This document shows, in pieces, positions 38,645 through 48,300 of a DNA stretch of 64,000 nucleotides. Both the position numbers and the translations under genes were made by a program. Under the pieces are notes generated by a model. The model was given only the letters and a program-made list of their open reading frames with translations. It did not search any database and was not told the origin of the DNA. Every line of letters begins with the position of its first letter. The first letter of the stretch is position 1. Source of the stretch: Aquimarina mytili (lineage in GTDB: Bacteria; Bacteroidota; Bacteroidia; Flavobacteriales; Flavobacteriaceae); contig NZ_JAERQJ010000008.1 in assembly GCF_016735115.1 (NCBI RefSeq), positions 1-64,000 of the forward strand, read 5' to 3'.

Positions 38645-41600
38645 CTACTCCACAACGATCTTTCTTAACGCCCTTCCATAAGGAGTTTCTAATACAATGG
38701 CATAGACTCCTGTGGACAGTCCAGACAGGTCAAATGGGATACTATACTCAGATTGCCTATCCTGCTGTTGTTGTGCCATCATACGATTACTGATTAAGCT
38801 AAATACCTTGATATCTACCTTACCTATATCACCCAGGGTGATATCTACCGTAAACTTACCTCTACTTGGATTAGGATAAGGTAGAAAATCTTCGATCTTC
38901 TTTGCACTATCTTCTTCCTGACTCTCTGGACCCACACTAGTTTGTTGATCAATGACTAATACCGTTTTCATTTGTATCTCTTCGCAATCTCCCAACTTGG
39001 TTAACAGCCCAACTTCATACTCTCCGGCTTTGTCAAAGGTTAAGATCACTTCATCCTGATCTTGCTTTTCTATATTTGCCTCTTTAGGTAAAATCCATTC
39101 TATACTATCGGGTAGAGGGTAACTAAGATCAATCAATATCACATCGTCTCCCGTAAATACCTGGCTCGACACCCCAAACTCGGCATCAATCTCGGCTTCA
39201 CTAAGCACAACAGTTATACTATGGGTAGCTACACATCCCTTTTGATCGGTAGCCACTACAGTATAGGTTGCTGCTGTGTTGGGGAGTGTTACCAAAGCAG
39301 TACTACTGCTAAATCCATTGTCTGAGCTCCACAGATATGTAATAGGACCTTGACCTGTTATGGTAGCGTCTAATACAGGCTCTTGATTGACACAAAACGT
39401 TTTAGTATCAGGTAGAGGAATAATCAACTCATCTGGGTTAACCACCTCATATGTACGTTGTTGGGTGCCATTAGGTAAGCCGTCTATGGTAACCGTATAG
39501 AATCCAGCACATAAACCTGTAATGTTACTACCAGTCATTCCATTATCCCAACTATAGGTAAACGTCCCTATCCCTTGATTTACCAGTAATGAGATAGATC
39601 CGTCACAGCCCTCAAAACAGGTAGGATCGGTAATGGTTTCTTCAATAATATCAGGTTGAGTAATGGTAAAATTGGTTACTAACACACATCCATTGATACT
39701 TCCTGTAGTTGAATTTGCATCGCTGACCACCAGCATATATTCTCCGGCCTCTAATGTGGTAATATCTTCACTAAAAGAAACAAATCCATTGTCAGCACTC
39801 CACTCATAACTATAAGGTGGTGTACCGCCTTGTATAGTTACCGAAATAGCACCATCATTACCTCCAAAACTGGTTACCTCATCTTTGATGTCAATAAACA
39901 ATTCTATCTCGTCGGGTTCATACACAAAAATATCAGTCAGTGTATTAGAAAGACACTCATTTTGGTTACGTACAGTAATATCATAAAACCCTCCGGTTAC
40001 AATTGGAATCTCATTACCTATCATAGGGGTCCAGGTAGTAGTTCCTGCTAATTGATATTCATAACTCGTACCCCCATTTAGATCCAGAGTAATTTTACCA
40101 TTGGCATCGCCATAACAAATCATATCGGTAGCTACCGGATTGCTAATAACTACTTCGGCTGGATTTGCTAATGGGATTACAGCCGAACTTATTACCGTTT
40201 CTGGGATTGAGAAGTCTCCTCCTGCAGGGATCACCTCTAATCGATACTCTCCCCATGATAATCCCTCTGCACTTACCGTAACGGTAGCCATCGGATCGAT
40301 GTTCCCTGTTTGTATTGGAGCTGCTTCACCTACTTTATACCATCGGTACGAAGCACCATTTGTAACTTCGATCTCTATTTTACCATTGGCATCATTAATA
40401 CATAAAATCTCTGTAACAATAGGAGTACCTAATTGAGGCACCGGAAGAGAACTTACCGTTAATACATCGGTATCTACACTACAACCTATAGCATCTGTTA
40501 CCTCGACAATATAATCATCTGGCAATAGATCTATAAACGTTGTTGAATCTGTGGATATGTTTTCTTTACGACTCACTTCTGTATTAGTACCTGATTCTTT
40601 AAGAATATACGTATATGGCCCTGTACCATTACTGGTCGATACAATAAGTGCACCACTGGCCGAAGTTGGATTATAGGCCGGTTTGGTAACACTAGTACCC
40701 GGTGCAAAAATGCCCAACGAATTGGTGATCTCATTAATGGTTACTAATCCTGTAGTGGTGCCTTCGCAAATCGTACTACCAAATCTACGGCGTGAGAGAA
40801 AACGATATCCTACACCCTGATCCAACTGATCAAAAACATTGGATGATTGCCAATCTCCACTTCCTGCAATACTATACTCTAAAACGCCTGCACCAAAGTT
40901 AGTGCCTCCTGTAGAAGAAAGTGTTACTATACCCTTAGCACCAACACATTCTGGTTGAATCGTATTTGTTATCCCTGTGACAATCTGAGAACGGCCATCA
41001 ATAGTAAACCGTGGCGTAATCTCTCCGCTTTTGACGGTAACTGAAGTACCACTAAATCGTACCTCCTGGTAAACAATATAATAGTTACCCGGTTCTAAAT
41101 TACGTTGGGTAGCACCACTATACGTATCATTACCGTTATTAGTTAACGAAGGTAAAAGATGATCGGTATATGCCTGGGGCAACGTACCTGACTCTGGATC
41201 ACCTGTAAAATCACCAGGATTTCCCTGGTAAATAAAATAACGCATCTGGTACCCTGAAGCGATATCATTGTCAAATGTTAATCGAGCACTACCGTCATTA
41301 GCACCATAACAACTGGTATTAGTAGGAGAAGTACTTACCCAACCCGGTGAACAGGCCTTGACATCAAATGAATACGGATCAGAATATAATACATCACTAG
41401 TAAAGGTGGCAGAGACCTTATATCTTAAAAACAATGTTCTGTTAACAAAATCATCAGCTTTTGCACCTAGAATTTCTTTGGCTGTATAGTTAAGAGGAAA
41501 TCGATTTCTATGATTTGTTATGGGTTTCCATCGATTATCTAAATCTCTGTACTCCCAAGCTATATTTGGTTTACTTGCAACTTGATTGTTATACTTTTTA

Positions 41601-42055
41601 AACAATTTACCTTCTTCTGGACACGGGGATGGGTTCTCAATGTCTAATTTAGGTAGAAATATAGCTTGATATTTTACATAAAGACACACATCAGGAATAT
41701 CAATATTTCTAAATTCCTGCATTGGAGAGAGTGATCTGGTAATTCTTTCATTACAAAACCATGCAAAAACACCACAAACTCCACTGCATCCATCGGAGAC
41801 ATCATCATTATAACCAAATCGATAACCAACACGAAGGTCAACGGTATTTTCCGAAATGTTATATTTGCCCTGATTGTATGCATAACCTTTTCCATACATC
41901 AACTCTCCCCAACGCTCTCTATCTGCATTTTCATTATAATAATCAATTTCGTCCCAATAGACAGTCTCATCTTTTAAGACATAAAGCTTATTCTGGCTAA
42001 AACCTGAATACGTATATCCCAATACAATACATAGTACAATAAAAATTCTTTTCAT
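38645..42055 (-). CDS. Secreted SprB-repeat protein with T9SS sorting domain
   Basis: The 1136-aa protein has a signal peptide (about 1-20) and a Cys-containing N-terminal region. A series of SprB-type and PKD-like repeats follows (about 230-1010; for example NPVATDMICYGDANGKITLDLNGGTSYEYQ, spread over several copies, and DPTCFEGCDGSISL). The protein ends in a type A T9SS sorting domain (FLPYPNPSRGKFTVDI...GLSTGVYAIVLE...KIVVE). SprB repeats are named after the gliding adhesin of Flavobacterium johnsoniae. It is the last gene of the minus-strand block starting with the toxin operon, and probably a surface adhesin or structural part. Confidence 0.88.
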   Translation of the reverse strand: MKRIFIVLCIVLGYTYSGFSQNKLYVLKDETVYWDEIDYYNENADRERWGELMYGKGYAYNQGKYNISENTVDLRVGYRFGYNDDVSDGCSGVCGVFAWFCNERITRSLSPMQEFRNIDIPDVCLYVKYQAIFLPKLDIENPSPCPEEGKLFKKYNNQVASKPNIAWEYRDLDNRWKPITNHRNRFPLNYTAKEILGAKADDFVNRTLFLRYKVSATFTSDVLYSDPYSFDVKACSPGWVSTSPTNTSCYGANDGSARLTFDNDIASGYQMRYFIYQGNPGDFTGDPESGTLPQAYTDHLLPSLTNNGNDTYSGATQRNLEPGNYYIVYQEVRFSGTSVTVKSGEITPRFTIDGRSQIVTGITNTIQPECVGAKGIVTLSSTGGTNFGAGVLEYSIAGSGDWQSSNVFDQLDQGVGYRFLSRRRFGSTICEGTTTGLVTINEITNSLGIFAPGTSVTKPAYNPTSASGALIVSTSNGTGPYTYILKESGTNTEVSRKENISTDSTTFIDLLPDDYIVEVTDAIGCSVDTDVLTVSSLPVPQLGTPIVTEILCINDANGKIEIEVTNGASYRWYKVGEAAPIQTGNIDPMATVTVSAEGLSWGEYRLEVIPAGGDFSIPETVISSAVIPLANPAEVVISNPVATDMICYGDANGKITLDLNGGTSYEYQLAGTTTWTPMIGNEIPIVTGGFYDITVRNQNECLSNTLTDIFVYEPDEIELFIDIKDEVTSFGGNDGAISVTIQGGTPPYSYEWSADNGFVSFSEDITTLEAGEYMLVVSDANSTTGSINGCVLVTNFTITQPDIIEETITDPTCFEGCDGSISLLVNQGIGTFTYSWDNGMTGSNITGLCAGFYTVTIDGLPNGTQQRTYEVVNPDELIIPLPDTKTFCVNQEPVLDATITGQGPITYLWSSDNGFSSSTALVTLPNTAATYTVVATDQKGCVATHSITVVLSEAEIDAEFGVSSQVFTGDDVILIDLSYPLPDSIEWILPKEANIEKQDQDEVILTFDKAGEYEVGLLTKLGDCEEIQMKTVLVIDQQTSVGPESQEEDSAKKIEDFLPYPNPSRGKFTVDITLGDIGKVDIKVFSLISNRMMAQQQQDRQSEYSIPFDLSGLSTGVYAIVLETPYGRALRKIVVE

Positions 42056-42107
42056 GTTTTTACTTTTTCCCTGTTTTAGCCCTTACTTATTTTTGATTTG
42101 TGTTTTA

Positions 42108-42434
42108 GATTCCTGCCTGCATTTCGACAAGCTCAATGTGACACGCAGGAATGACAATTTATTTATACTCTACTTGTTCTTATTTTGTCATCCCGTTGTA
42201 GAACGGGATCCATATTTGTTTTCTCTTTATCATTCTACTATAATGGATTCCTGCCAGCTCAATGTGACACGCAGGAATGACAGTTCTTATGCCTATACAC
42301 GTGTTCTTGTCATCCCTTTGTAGAAAGGGATCCACTAATGTATTGATTATTCTATATCGTGATTTTAACATATTTACTTTATTATGGATTCCTGCCTGCA
42401 TTTCGACAAGCTCAATGTGACACGCAGGAATGAC
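42108..42434. repeat. GTCAT palindromic units (5)
   Basis: Units lie at 42108-42155, 42187-42212, 42245-42282, 42309-42332 and 42386-42434, in alternating orientation. Three carry the insert TTCGACAAGCTCAATGTGACA or part of it in the loop. The stretch 42309-42395 is repeated at 44693-44779 with about two mismatches in 87 bases. They fill the 393-base gap between the FN3 gene and the SprB-repeat gene; spurious short ORFs here come from the repeats. Confidence 0.85.
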
Positions 42435-42448
42435 AACATATTATTTTT

Positions 42449-44503
42449 TTAATACTTCACTGTTATCTTTTTTAGTACTGATGGCGTGCTTCCCTTTACC
42501 AATACTTGTAACCCATAGGTATATTCTGATCCTGCTTCAAGCTCTGTATCCTTATAGGTATCCTTTGTTCCCTCAAAGGTTTTAAACAGTTGTAATTTTT
42601 TATCCCCATCACCACGATACAAACGATATTCAGCAATAGCATCATTTTTTACCTTCCATGATAATTGGATATATCGCAATTCTCTATTGGCTACTCCAGA
42701 AAACTTAATATCTTCTGCTTCAATAGTTTTTGGAGCAATAGTAACTTCAATAGGAGTCGCTGGTGAACTTTCTAAACCCGATGTATCCTTAGCCATTACG
42801 GTGTAGCTATACACCTTGTTTTGCTCAGCACTTTTATCGACATACGTGGTATCAGTTATATTTGTTTTCTCTATAATATTTTCCCATAATCCGCCTGCTA
42901 CAGACATATCCTTACGATATACTATATGAGCCATCACATCATCACTGCTACTTGGGATCCATACTACCTGCACTCCTTCTTTAGTAACTTCGTATTTTGA
43001 TATCACCGCCGGCGAAGGAGGGGTTAGATCTGGTTTATCGATAGCGAGCATCTCAGAAAGATCAGAGGCATTATAGCGTTGATCTTCTGCCGTTATCTTA
43101 TAGTATATCTTTTTATTCATATTCTTGACGGCAATTGTATCGGTATATTGATTATCTCTTACTTCAGAACGTGTGATCTGCGTAAATTCTGCATTAGGAT
43201 TATTGGCTCTATATACGCGATATCCCAGCATGTCTTCTTCGGTATTAGGAGTCCAGGATAATTGTACGACTCCGGTAGTATCGATGACTCCGCTTAATCC
43301 TACAGGAGGCTTTGGCGGAATAGAATCTATAGGTTGTACTATGCTAGGAAACGATTCACTTTCGGCCCCATTTTTTGCCTTGGCAACGATCACAAAATAG
43401 TTTATTCGCTTTAATCCTTTATACGTTATTGTTCTTGCAGTAGGCAGAATACCATCTTTAACGGTAGTAAAAGGGCCATCATTTTTGTTGCTTCTTCTTA
43501 GTTCAAACCCAGTGATGAGCTCATTCGCTTCTTTTGGGAACTTCCAATCCAAAATTACGGTATTGTTATCGGGTATCTGTTTTTGAGAGATATGAGGAAG
43601 AAAATTCAATCCTTTTTCAGCTTTTCCTTCCAGAATATCAGATGGTGGGCCCATTTCTCCAAACGTAGTTTTACCTTTTACCCGATAGTAAAACATCTTA
43701 TCATTTGGAATCGAATCGTTATAAAATAGTGAGTATGATGGTGCATCCTTTGGTTGCTGCGCATTAAATACCGGAGACCCACTTAACGGCGTGTACTTAA
43801 TTTTATCCTCTGATCGTTCTACTATATAATTAGTGTAGATACTTTGCAGTAAATTAAAATTCCAACTTAATACAACATTACTGTCCCCAAAATCTCCTGC
43901 CAACCCAATGGGTTTTGGTAATTCTTCATACAAATCCAAACTTGTAAACACAGAGCCTTCATTAATCTTTATGGATTCTTCTGGGGGTATAGCAACAGAC
44001 ACTTTGTAAAGATATTTTTCTCCCTTTTTTGCTTCAGTATCTATCAAACCCCAGCCGGCAAATAGTGCAGCTTCATAACTTTGCTCTGCAGCCACCAAAC
44101 CAAAAGTAAATCTTTGTTCAAGCTCTTTGTTAATTGCCACCACGCTTTCCATCGTATTCATAGCATCGACGGCAAAAGTTTCACCATATAATGACTGTGC
44201 AATTACGGCTGCATTTTGATCTTTTTTGGCAAGAGGCTCCCATTCCATTAAAGGTTTAGGCTTTAGTGCTGTAGCGGTTAGCATTTGGCTTTCTTTAGGA
44301 AGTACTGCCTCTCCATTTCTGGATATGGTAATACGTTCTACAAGGAAACCGTATTGGTTTGCTTTTTTCCAGGCATTGGGTTGATCTACTGCCCAACGTA
44401 ACATTACCTTATCCTGTAAAGGACGAACTACTACTTGTACCGATGCCTCTTGTTGAGCGGTGGCAAGAGTAGATATAAACAGTAGAAAGAACAACACCCT
44501 CAC
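42449..44503 (-). CDS. Secreted fibronectin type III repeat protein
   Basis: The protein contains several FN3 domains (for example SIPPKPPVGLSGVIDTTGVVQLSWTPNTEEDMLGYRVYRA in pieces, and PPSPAVISKYEVTKEGVQVVW) and no T9SS sorting domain. The frame is open to an ATG at 44620, but its first 39 codons are GTCAT-repeat and PLRERAG-type repeat sequence. A GTG at 44503 gives MRVLFFLLFISTLATAQ, a normal signal peptide, and 684 aa, so I choose GTG; GTG 44497 or TTG 44494 are alternatives, and 42449-44620 (723 aa) is the longest reading. It belongs to the accessory block and is probably exported to the periplasm or surface. Confidence 0.85.
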   Translation of the reverse strand: MRVLFFLLFISTLATAQQEASVQVVVRPLQDKVMLRWAVDQPNAWKKANQYGFLVERITISRNGEAVLPKESQMLTATALKPKPLMEWEPLAKKDQNAAVIAQSLYGETFAVDAMNTMESVVAINKELEQRFTFGLVAAEQSYEAALFAGWGLIDTEAKKGEKYLYKVSVAIPPEESIKINEGSVFTSLDLYEELPKPIGLAGDFGDSNVVLSWNFNLLQSIYTNYIVERSEDKIKYTPLSGSPVFNAQQPKDAPSYSLFYNDSIPNDKMFYYRVKGKTTFGEMGPPSDILEGKAEKGLNFLPHISQKQIPDNNTVILDWKFPKEANELITGFELRRSNKNDGPFTTVKDGILPTARTITYKGLKRINYFVIVAKAKNGAESESFPSIVQPIDSIPPKPPVGLSGVIDTTGVVQLSWTPNTEEDMLGYRVYRANNPNAEFTQITRSEVRDNQYTDTIAVKNMNKKIYYKITAEDQRYNASDLSEMLAIDKPDLTPPSPAVISKYEVTKEGVQVVWIPSSSDDVMAHIVYRKDMSVAGGLWENIIEKTNITDTTYVDKSAEQNKVYSYTVMAKDTSGLESSPATPIEVTIAPKTIEAEDIKFSGVANRELRYIQLSWKVKNDAIAEYRLYRGDGDKKLQLFKTFEGTKDTYKDTELEAGSEYTYGLQVLVKGSTPSVLKKITVKY

Positions 44504-44532
44504 CCCAGCCCTCTCCCTCAAGGGAGAGGGAG
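44500..44532. repeat. PLRERAGVRV-type palindromic repeat
   Basis: CTCTCCCTC and GAGGGAGAG arms flank a short AAGG centre, preceded by TCACCCCAGC. On the minus strand it reads as PSPLRERAGVRV, a peptide often seen at false gene starts in Bacteroidota. Here it supplies the likely GTG start of the FN3 protein gene. Confidence 0.7.
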
Positions 44533-44557
44533 CATTGGGATATATTGCTCTAGTTCT

Positions 44558-44794
44558 GTCATCCCTTTTTATAAAGGGATCCACTAACACATTGATTATT
44601 TCGTCTTTAATTTTTAACATTTTTACTCTTCTTTGGTTTCCTGCCTACGCAGGAATGACAAAATCACTGTTTTTTTATTATTCATTTTCCTTGTCATCCC
44701 TTTGTAGAAAGGGATCCACTAACGTATTGATTATTCTATATCGTGATTTTAATATATTTACTTTATTATGGATTCCTGCTTATGCAGGAATGAC
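44558..44794. repeat. GTCAT palindromic units (4), two composite pairs
   Basis: Units lie at 44558-44582, 44635-44660, 44693-44717 and 44770-44794. They form two head-to-head composites, GTCATCCC...GGATCC, then about 52 bases, then GG(A/T)TTCC...GGAATGAC. The inner 52 bases carry, on the minus strand, ATGTTAAAA followed by a short frame encoding IINxLVDPF. 44612-44660 is identical to 45101-45149. Confidence 0.85.
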
Positions 44795-44806
44795 AATTCT
44801 TCTCTA

Positions 44807-45109
44807 CTACTCAAACCAATCATGGCTTAAATCATTCCAACCTAAATTATCTTCTTCGATTAAATTAATCTTCCACTGTCTTTTCCATTTTTTAATTCTT
44901 TTTTCTCTTATAATAGCATCGTTTACATAAGGATGTACTTCAAAATACACTAGCTTATCCAAACCATACTTTTTTGTAAACCCTTCGATGAGTTTATTCT
45001 TATGTTCAAAAATGCGTCTTTCCAGATTATTTGACATCCCAACATACAGCGTTCCATTCTTTTTATTAGTAAGGATATATACATAATATTGATGTTCTGG
45101 TTTTAACAT
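44807..45109 (-). CDS. Single-domain GIY-YIG nuclease
   Basis: The 100-aa protein is a minimal GIY-YIG endonuclease of the UPF0213/YhbQ-like type. The catalytic pattern is present: YYVYILTNKKNGTLYVGMSNNLERRIFEHK, with the GIY and YIG elements reading VYI and YVG, Arg in LERR, and Glu in REKRIKKWKR. Such proteins occur in many copies in some Bacteroidota genomes, and their role is unknown. Here the gene is bounded on both sides by GTCAT hairpins (44770-44794 and 45124-45149). Its upstream sequence and first three codons (ATG TTA AAA) fall in a 49-bp direct repeat. It may be a mobile passenger or the agent that spreads the hairpins. Confidence 0.85.
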   Translation of the reverse strand: MLKPEHQYYVYILTNKKNGTLYVGMSNNLERRIFEHKNKLIEGFTKKYGLDKLVYFEVHPYVNDAIIREKRIKKWKRQWKINLIEEDNLGWNDLSHDWFE

Positions 45110-45123
45110 TTTTACTCTTCTTT

Positions 45124-45327
45124 GGTTTCCTGCCTACGCAGGAATGACAGTGCTTTTATTATTCATTCAATACTTTTCTGCTTCGTTTTGGATTCTTGCC
45201 TACACAAGAATGACAATATTATTATTTTTATTATTCATTTTCTTGTCATCCCTGCGTAGGCAGGGATCCATTACTAGCATTAAGTATTCTTCTGTCTTTT
45301 GGATTCCGTGTCAAGCACGGAATGACA
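45124..45327. repeat. GTCAT palindromic units (4)
   Basis: Units lie at 45124-45149, 45190-45215, 45244-45269 and 45301-45327. Stems differ (CCTGCCTACGCAGG, CTTGCCTACACAAG, CCTGCGTAGGCAGG, CCGTGTCAAGCACGG), but both arms of each hairpin match each other. The compensating changes show that pairing is kept. They fill the gap between the GIY-YIG gene and the 1643-aa protein gene. Confidence 0.85.
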
Positions 45328-45336
45328 AAATTCATT

Positions 45337-48300
45337 TTAATCATTCTTATATTTAATCTCATATCCTTTTTTATAGATATCCCCCGGAGTTCTATATATC
45401 AATTGAGCTCTAAAATCTCCTAAAGGCAATGCCGGGAAAGGCGTTTCAATCAAATATTCATATTTATCATACATGGCTCTATTTATAGTATTGCCATTTA
45501 CATATCGGTTTACAATTCTATTTCTAAGATAAACCATATCCTTTTTATATTGATATGGAAGGTTGTATATAAATGGAATACGATTTTTTACCCAATACGA
45601 ATCAGGGTTCTTTTTGTAATTTGCCAAATATTCATTTCCTAAATAAAACGATCTTACCGGGGGCACTCCTAATATTTTTTCATCGCGATCCATTATAATA
45701 TTTCCATCCAAAGGATATTCTTTATAGATCATTGGGTTTACCAACCTCTTATAATAACTATCTTTTAATAGTGCTTCAGCATATATCAACGACTTAGAAT
45801 CGGTATGCTTATTCCCTACTATATCAGGAGCATCAAAAGTTTCATAGTTAGCCACTTCTATCGACATGGAATGTACATCTGCATAGATAAAATTGGTTAC
45901 ATGATTTGTAAACTTAAGGTCTCGTACTTTTTCTTTGAAAGTAGCATATTGACTGGTCTTAAACGTGTAGTCCAGAATTGACTTAGGTGTTGCATTAGAT
46001 ACTTTTGCACTACTAGCTTTTTTATTTGATACTGTTGCTGTACCACTGGCACTTACTGTTTCTGTGCTTCCACTTGCAGGATCAAACCAACTTGTATCTC
46101 CTTCTTCATCATCGTAAGTAATATCGGTTTCTTCAACAACAATCTCTGTAGGCACTTGTTGTCCTGCAGGAAAAGCGAGTAATCTAAATTCCAGATCAGA
46201 TTTTAGATCCGTTTCAGGAATTGGAAAATATACGATAGCTTTTTGCATATCATAAGAAGCATCAGTACGGCGTATAACTCCTGTTTGTGATCTAAACTCT
46301 CCTTTTATGGCAAATCTATTATCAAATAAGTAATCTTGATTTTGTTTTAGCTTTACATACCCTGTTGTATATTCTTCTGGATGAAAATTCTTTTGTTTTG
46401 GCACTGGATACAGATACGCAATATTTCCCCATGGGATATGATCTGGTGCTTTATCTGTAGTAAAAGTAACCTCTCTTTTCTCGGTAACAGGCTTTCCATT
46501 TTCGGTAAGGGTGACAAAGGTTTGAAAAATCTTTTGTTCAAAACTTACCTCAACCGTGGCGGTTACCTTTTTTTGAGATGGTAATGATTTTCGTGGGAAG
46601 AACGTTACAGCATCATTAGTGTCGTTCCATTCTAAAGTACCTTCTATCTCCTTACCTTCAGAAGTTAGCGTAAATTGTTTAAGATGCAATCTAAATGTTT
46701 TTACTCCCTCGTCGGTATCAACAACAAACTCTGTATTTGCCGGATAATTAAATACTGCCTGCGGCGCCGTAAATACATCAATCTTTTGATTACCATCTGC
46801 CGGAGAAACATCAGAGATGATCGGAACCCCAACCGCATCTCCTACATTTTCTAATATACATTCTTCTCCAATATCAATTTTAAGACGCATTCTACCTTTA
46901 ACCAATCCACCAAGAATATTAAAATACATCCCTACAAATCCCTCAAAATAGGCAGGATTAGGAAACTGCCCTCTAAGCATAGCTGCTAATCCAGCTTCTG
47001 CAATCAGGAAACGTCCTTTAATAAATCTAAGATCTACATGTACTCCAAAGGCTCCATATAAATACGCATACACTTGCCCCATCGAGTACCAACCGTCGTT
47101 TCCAACAGGACCACTACGCCCTCGACATTTCGCATTAGGGAAGTACCCATGCATTACATCAAATCCAACACCGGCTTCGAGAGATGCAAAAAAGACCAAA
47201 TATTCATAATTACGACGATACGTAAAACTCAATCCAAAGGCAAAACCTCGAGCTGCATCAAGTTGATTATCTTTTCTATTATTATCCAAGATATCATCTC
47301 CTAATATTTGAATTACTCTTGGGTGCGGATCCAGCTGGCTGGGTAGTTTGTTTCCGGTCATAAAATATCCCCCAACCTCAAACTCTACACTCTTACCAAT
47401 CGAAAATACTAATGATAATCTACGTTGGGGTGTTCCCACATGCAGATACCAGTCTTTAGGGCCTGTATGTATTTTAGCAAATCCGGCAAAATTGTCTGGG
47501 CCACCACCACGAACACCTTTAGTTTTCATATAGAGCTCAAACTCACCATCAAAAGTGTTGTTTACAAAATCTTTTTCTATCCCAACATACACTCCGATTT
47601 TACCTTGAGATGCAATATCTCTTTGGGGAATGGCTTCTTTAGACAATCCAAGAAAATTACCATGTTTCTTTAGCTGGTCTACTATTTTGGCATTTTTGGT
47701 CGCAAAGTCCTGGATTTTCTTTTCTATACCGGTAAGCGCTCTTTTAGGAGTGAGTGCCCCTTTCTTGCCCTTGGACATGAATGATCCTTCTCCCATAAAG
47801 CCGATCCTATTCAGACCTCCTCTGGTATTGAATTCCATTTCAAGATATGCTTTGCCACTAAAAGCATCGGCATTTACGGTACCAACCTCTACACCAGCGC
47901 GTAGTCCTAAACCTGTATTTTCGTCGGGTTCGTATACAGCATCAGATGGAGTAAACCCATTACTATTACCGCTTACTTTTTTCATTCGGTTTGATAACCC
48001 TCCTACAAAAGAGTTAATCAAAAGTTTACTTTTACCAGGATTATTATTTCGTTCTGTCCAAATATCTACAAACCAATATCTGAAATCTTTGCTTCCAAAC
48101 ATGGCTTTACCATTGGCAGTAAAATTAAGCTTCTTGAATGATGCCGAGAGACTTCCTGAGAATCCATTGCCATAGATAGGATCATCTTCCATGACTTTTA
48201 AGCTACCTTTTAGTGTAAACCCACTCTTTTCATAATCAATCTCTATGCCCCCAACTTTTACTTTATGGAATTTCCATTTATGTACTGGGGCATCTGTGGG

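Noticed and set aside
42054..42401. Short ORFs on both strands between the FN3 and SprB-repeat genes
   Set aside because: All are translations of GTCAT palindromic units.
44460..44930. Plus-strand ORF of 156 aa
   Set aside because: It runs through several palindromic repeats, antisense to the FN3 and GIY-YIG genes; its peptide (WFPAYAGMTK, WIPAYAGMTI) is translated repeat.
44807..45109. Homing endonuclease in a group I intron
   Set aside because: No interrupted gene or intron structure surrounds it; the setting is intergenic palindromic repeats.
47630..48175. Plus-strand ORF of 181 aa
   Set aside because: Antisense shadow of the 1643-aa protein gene; no domain, no promoter.
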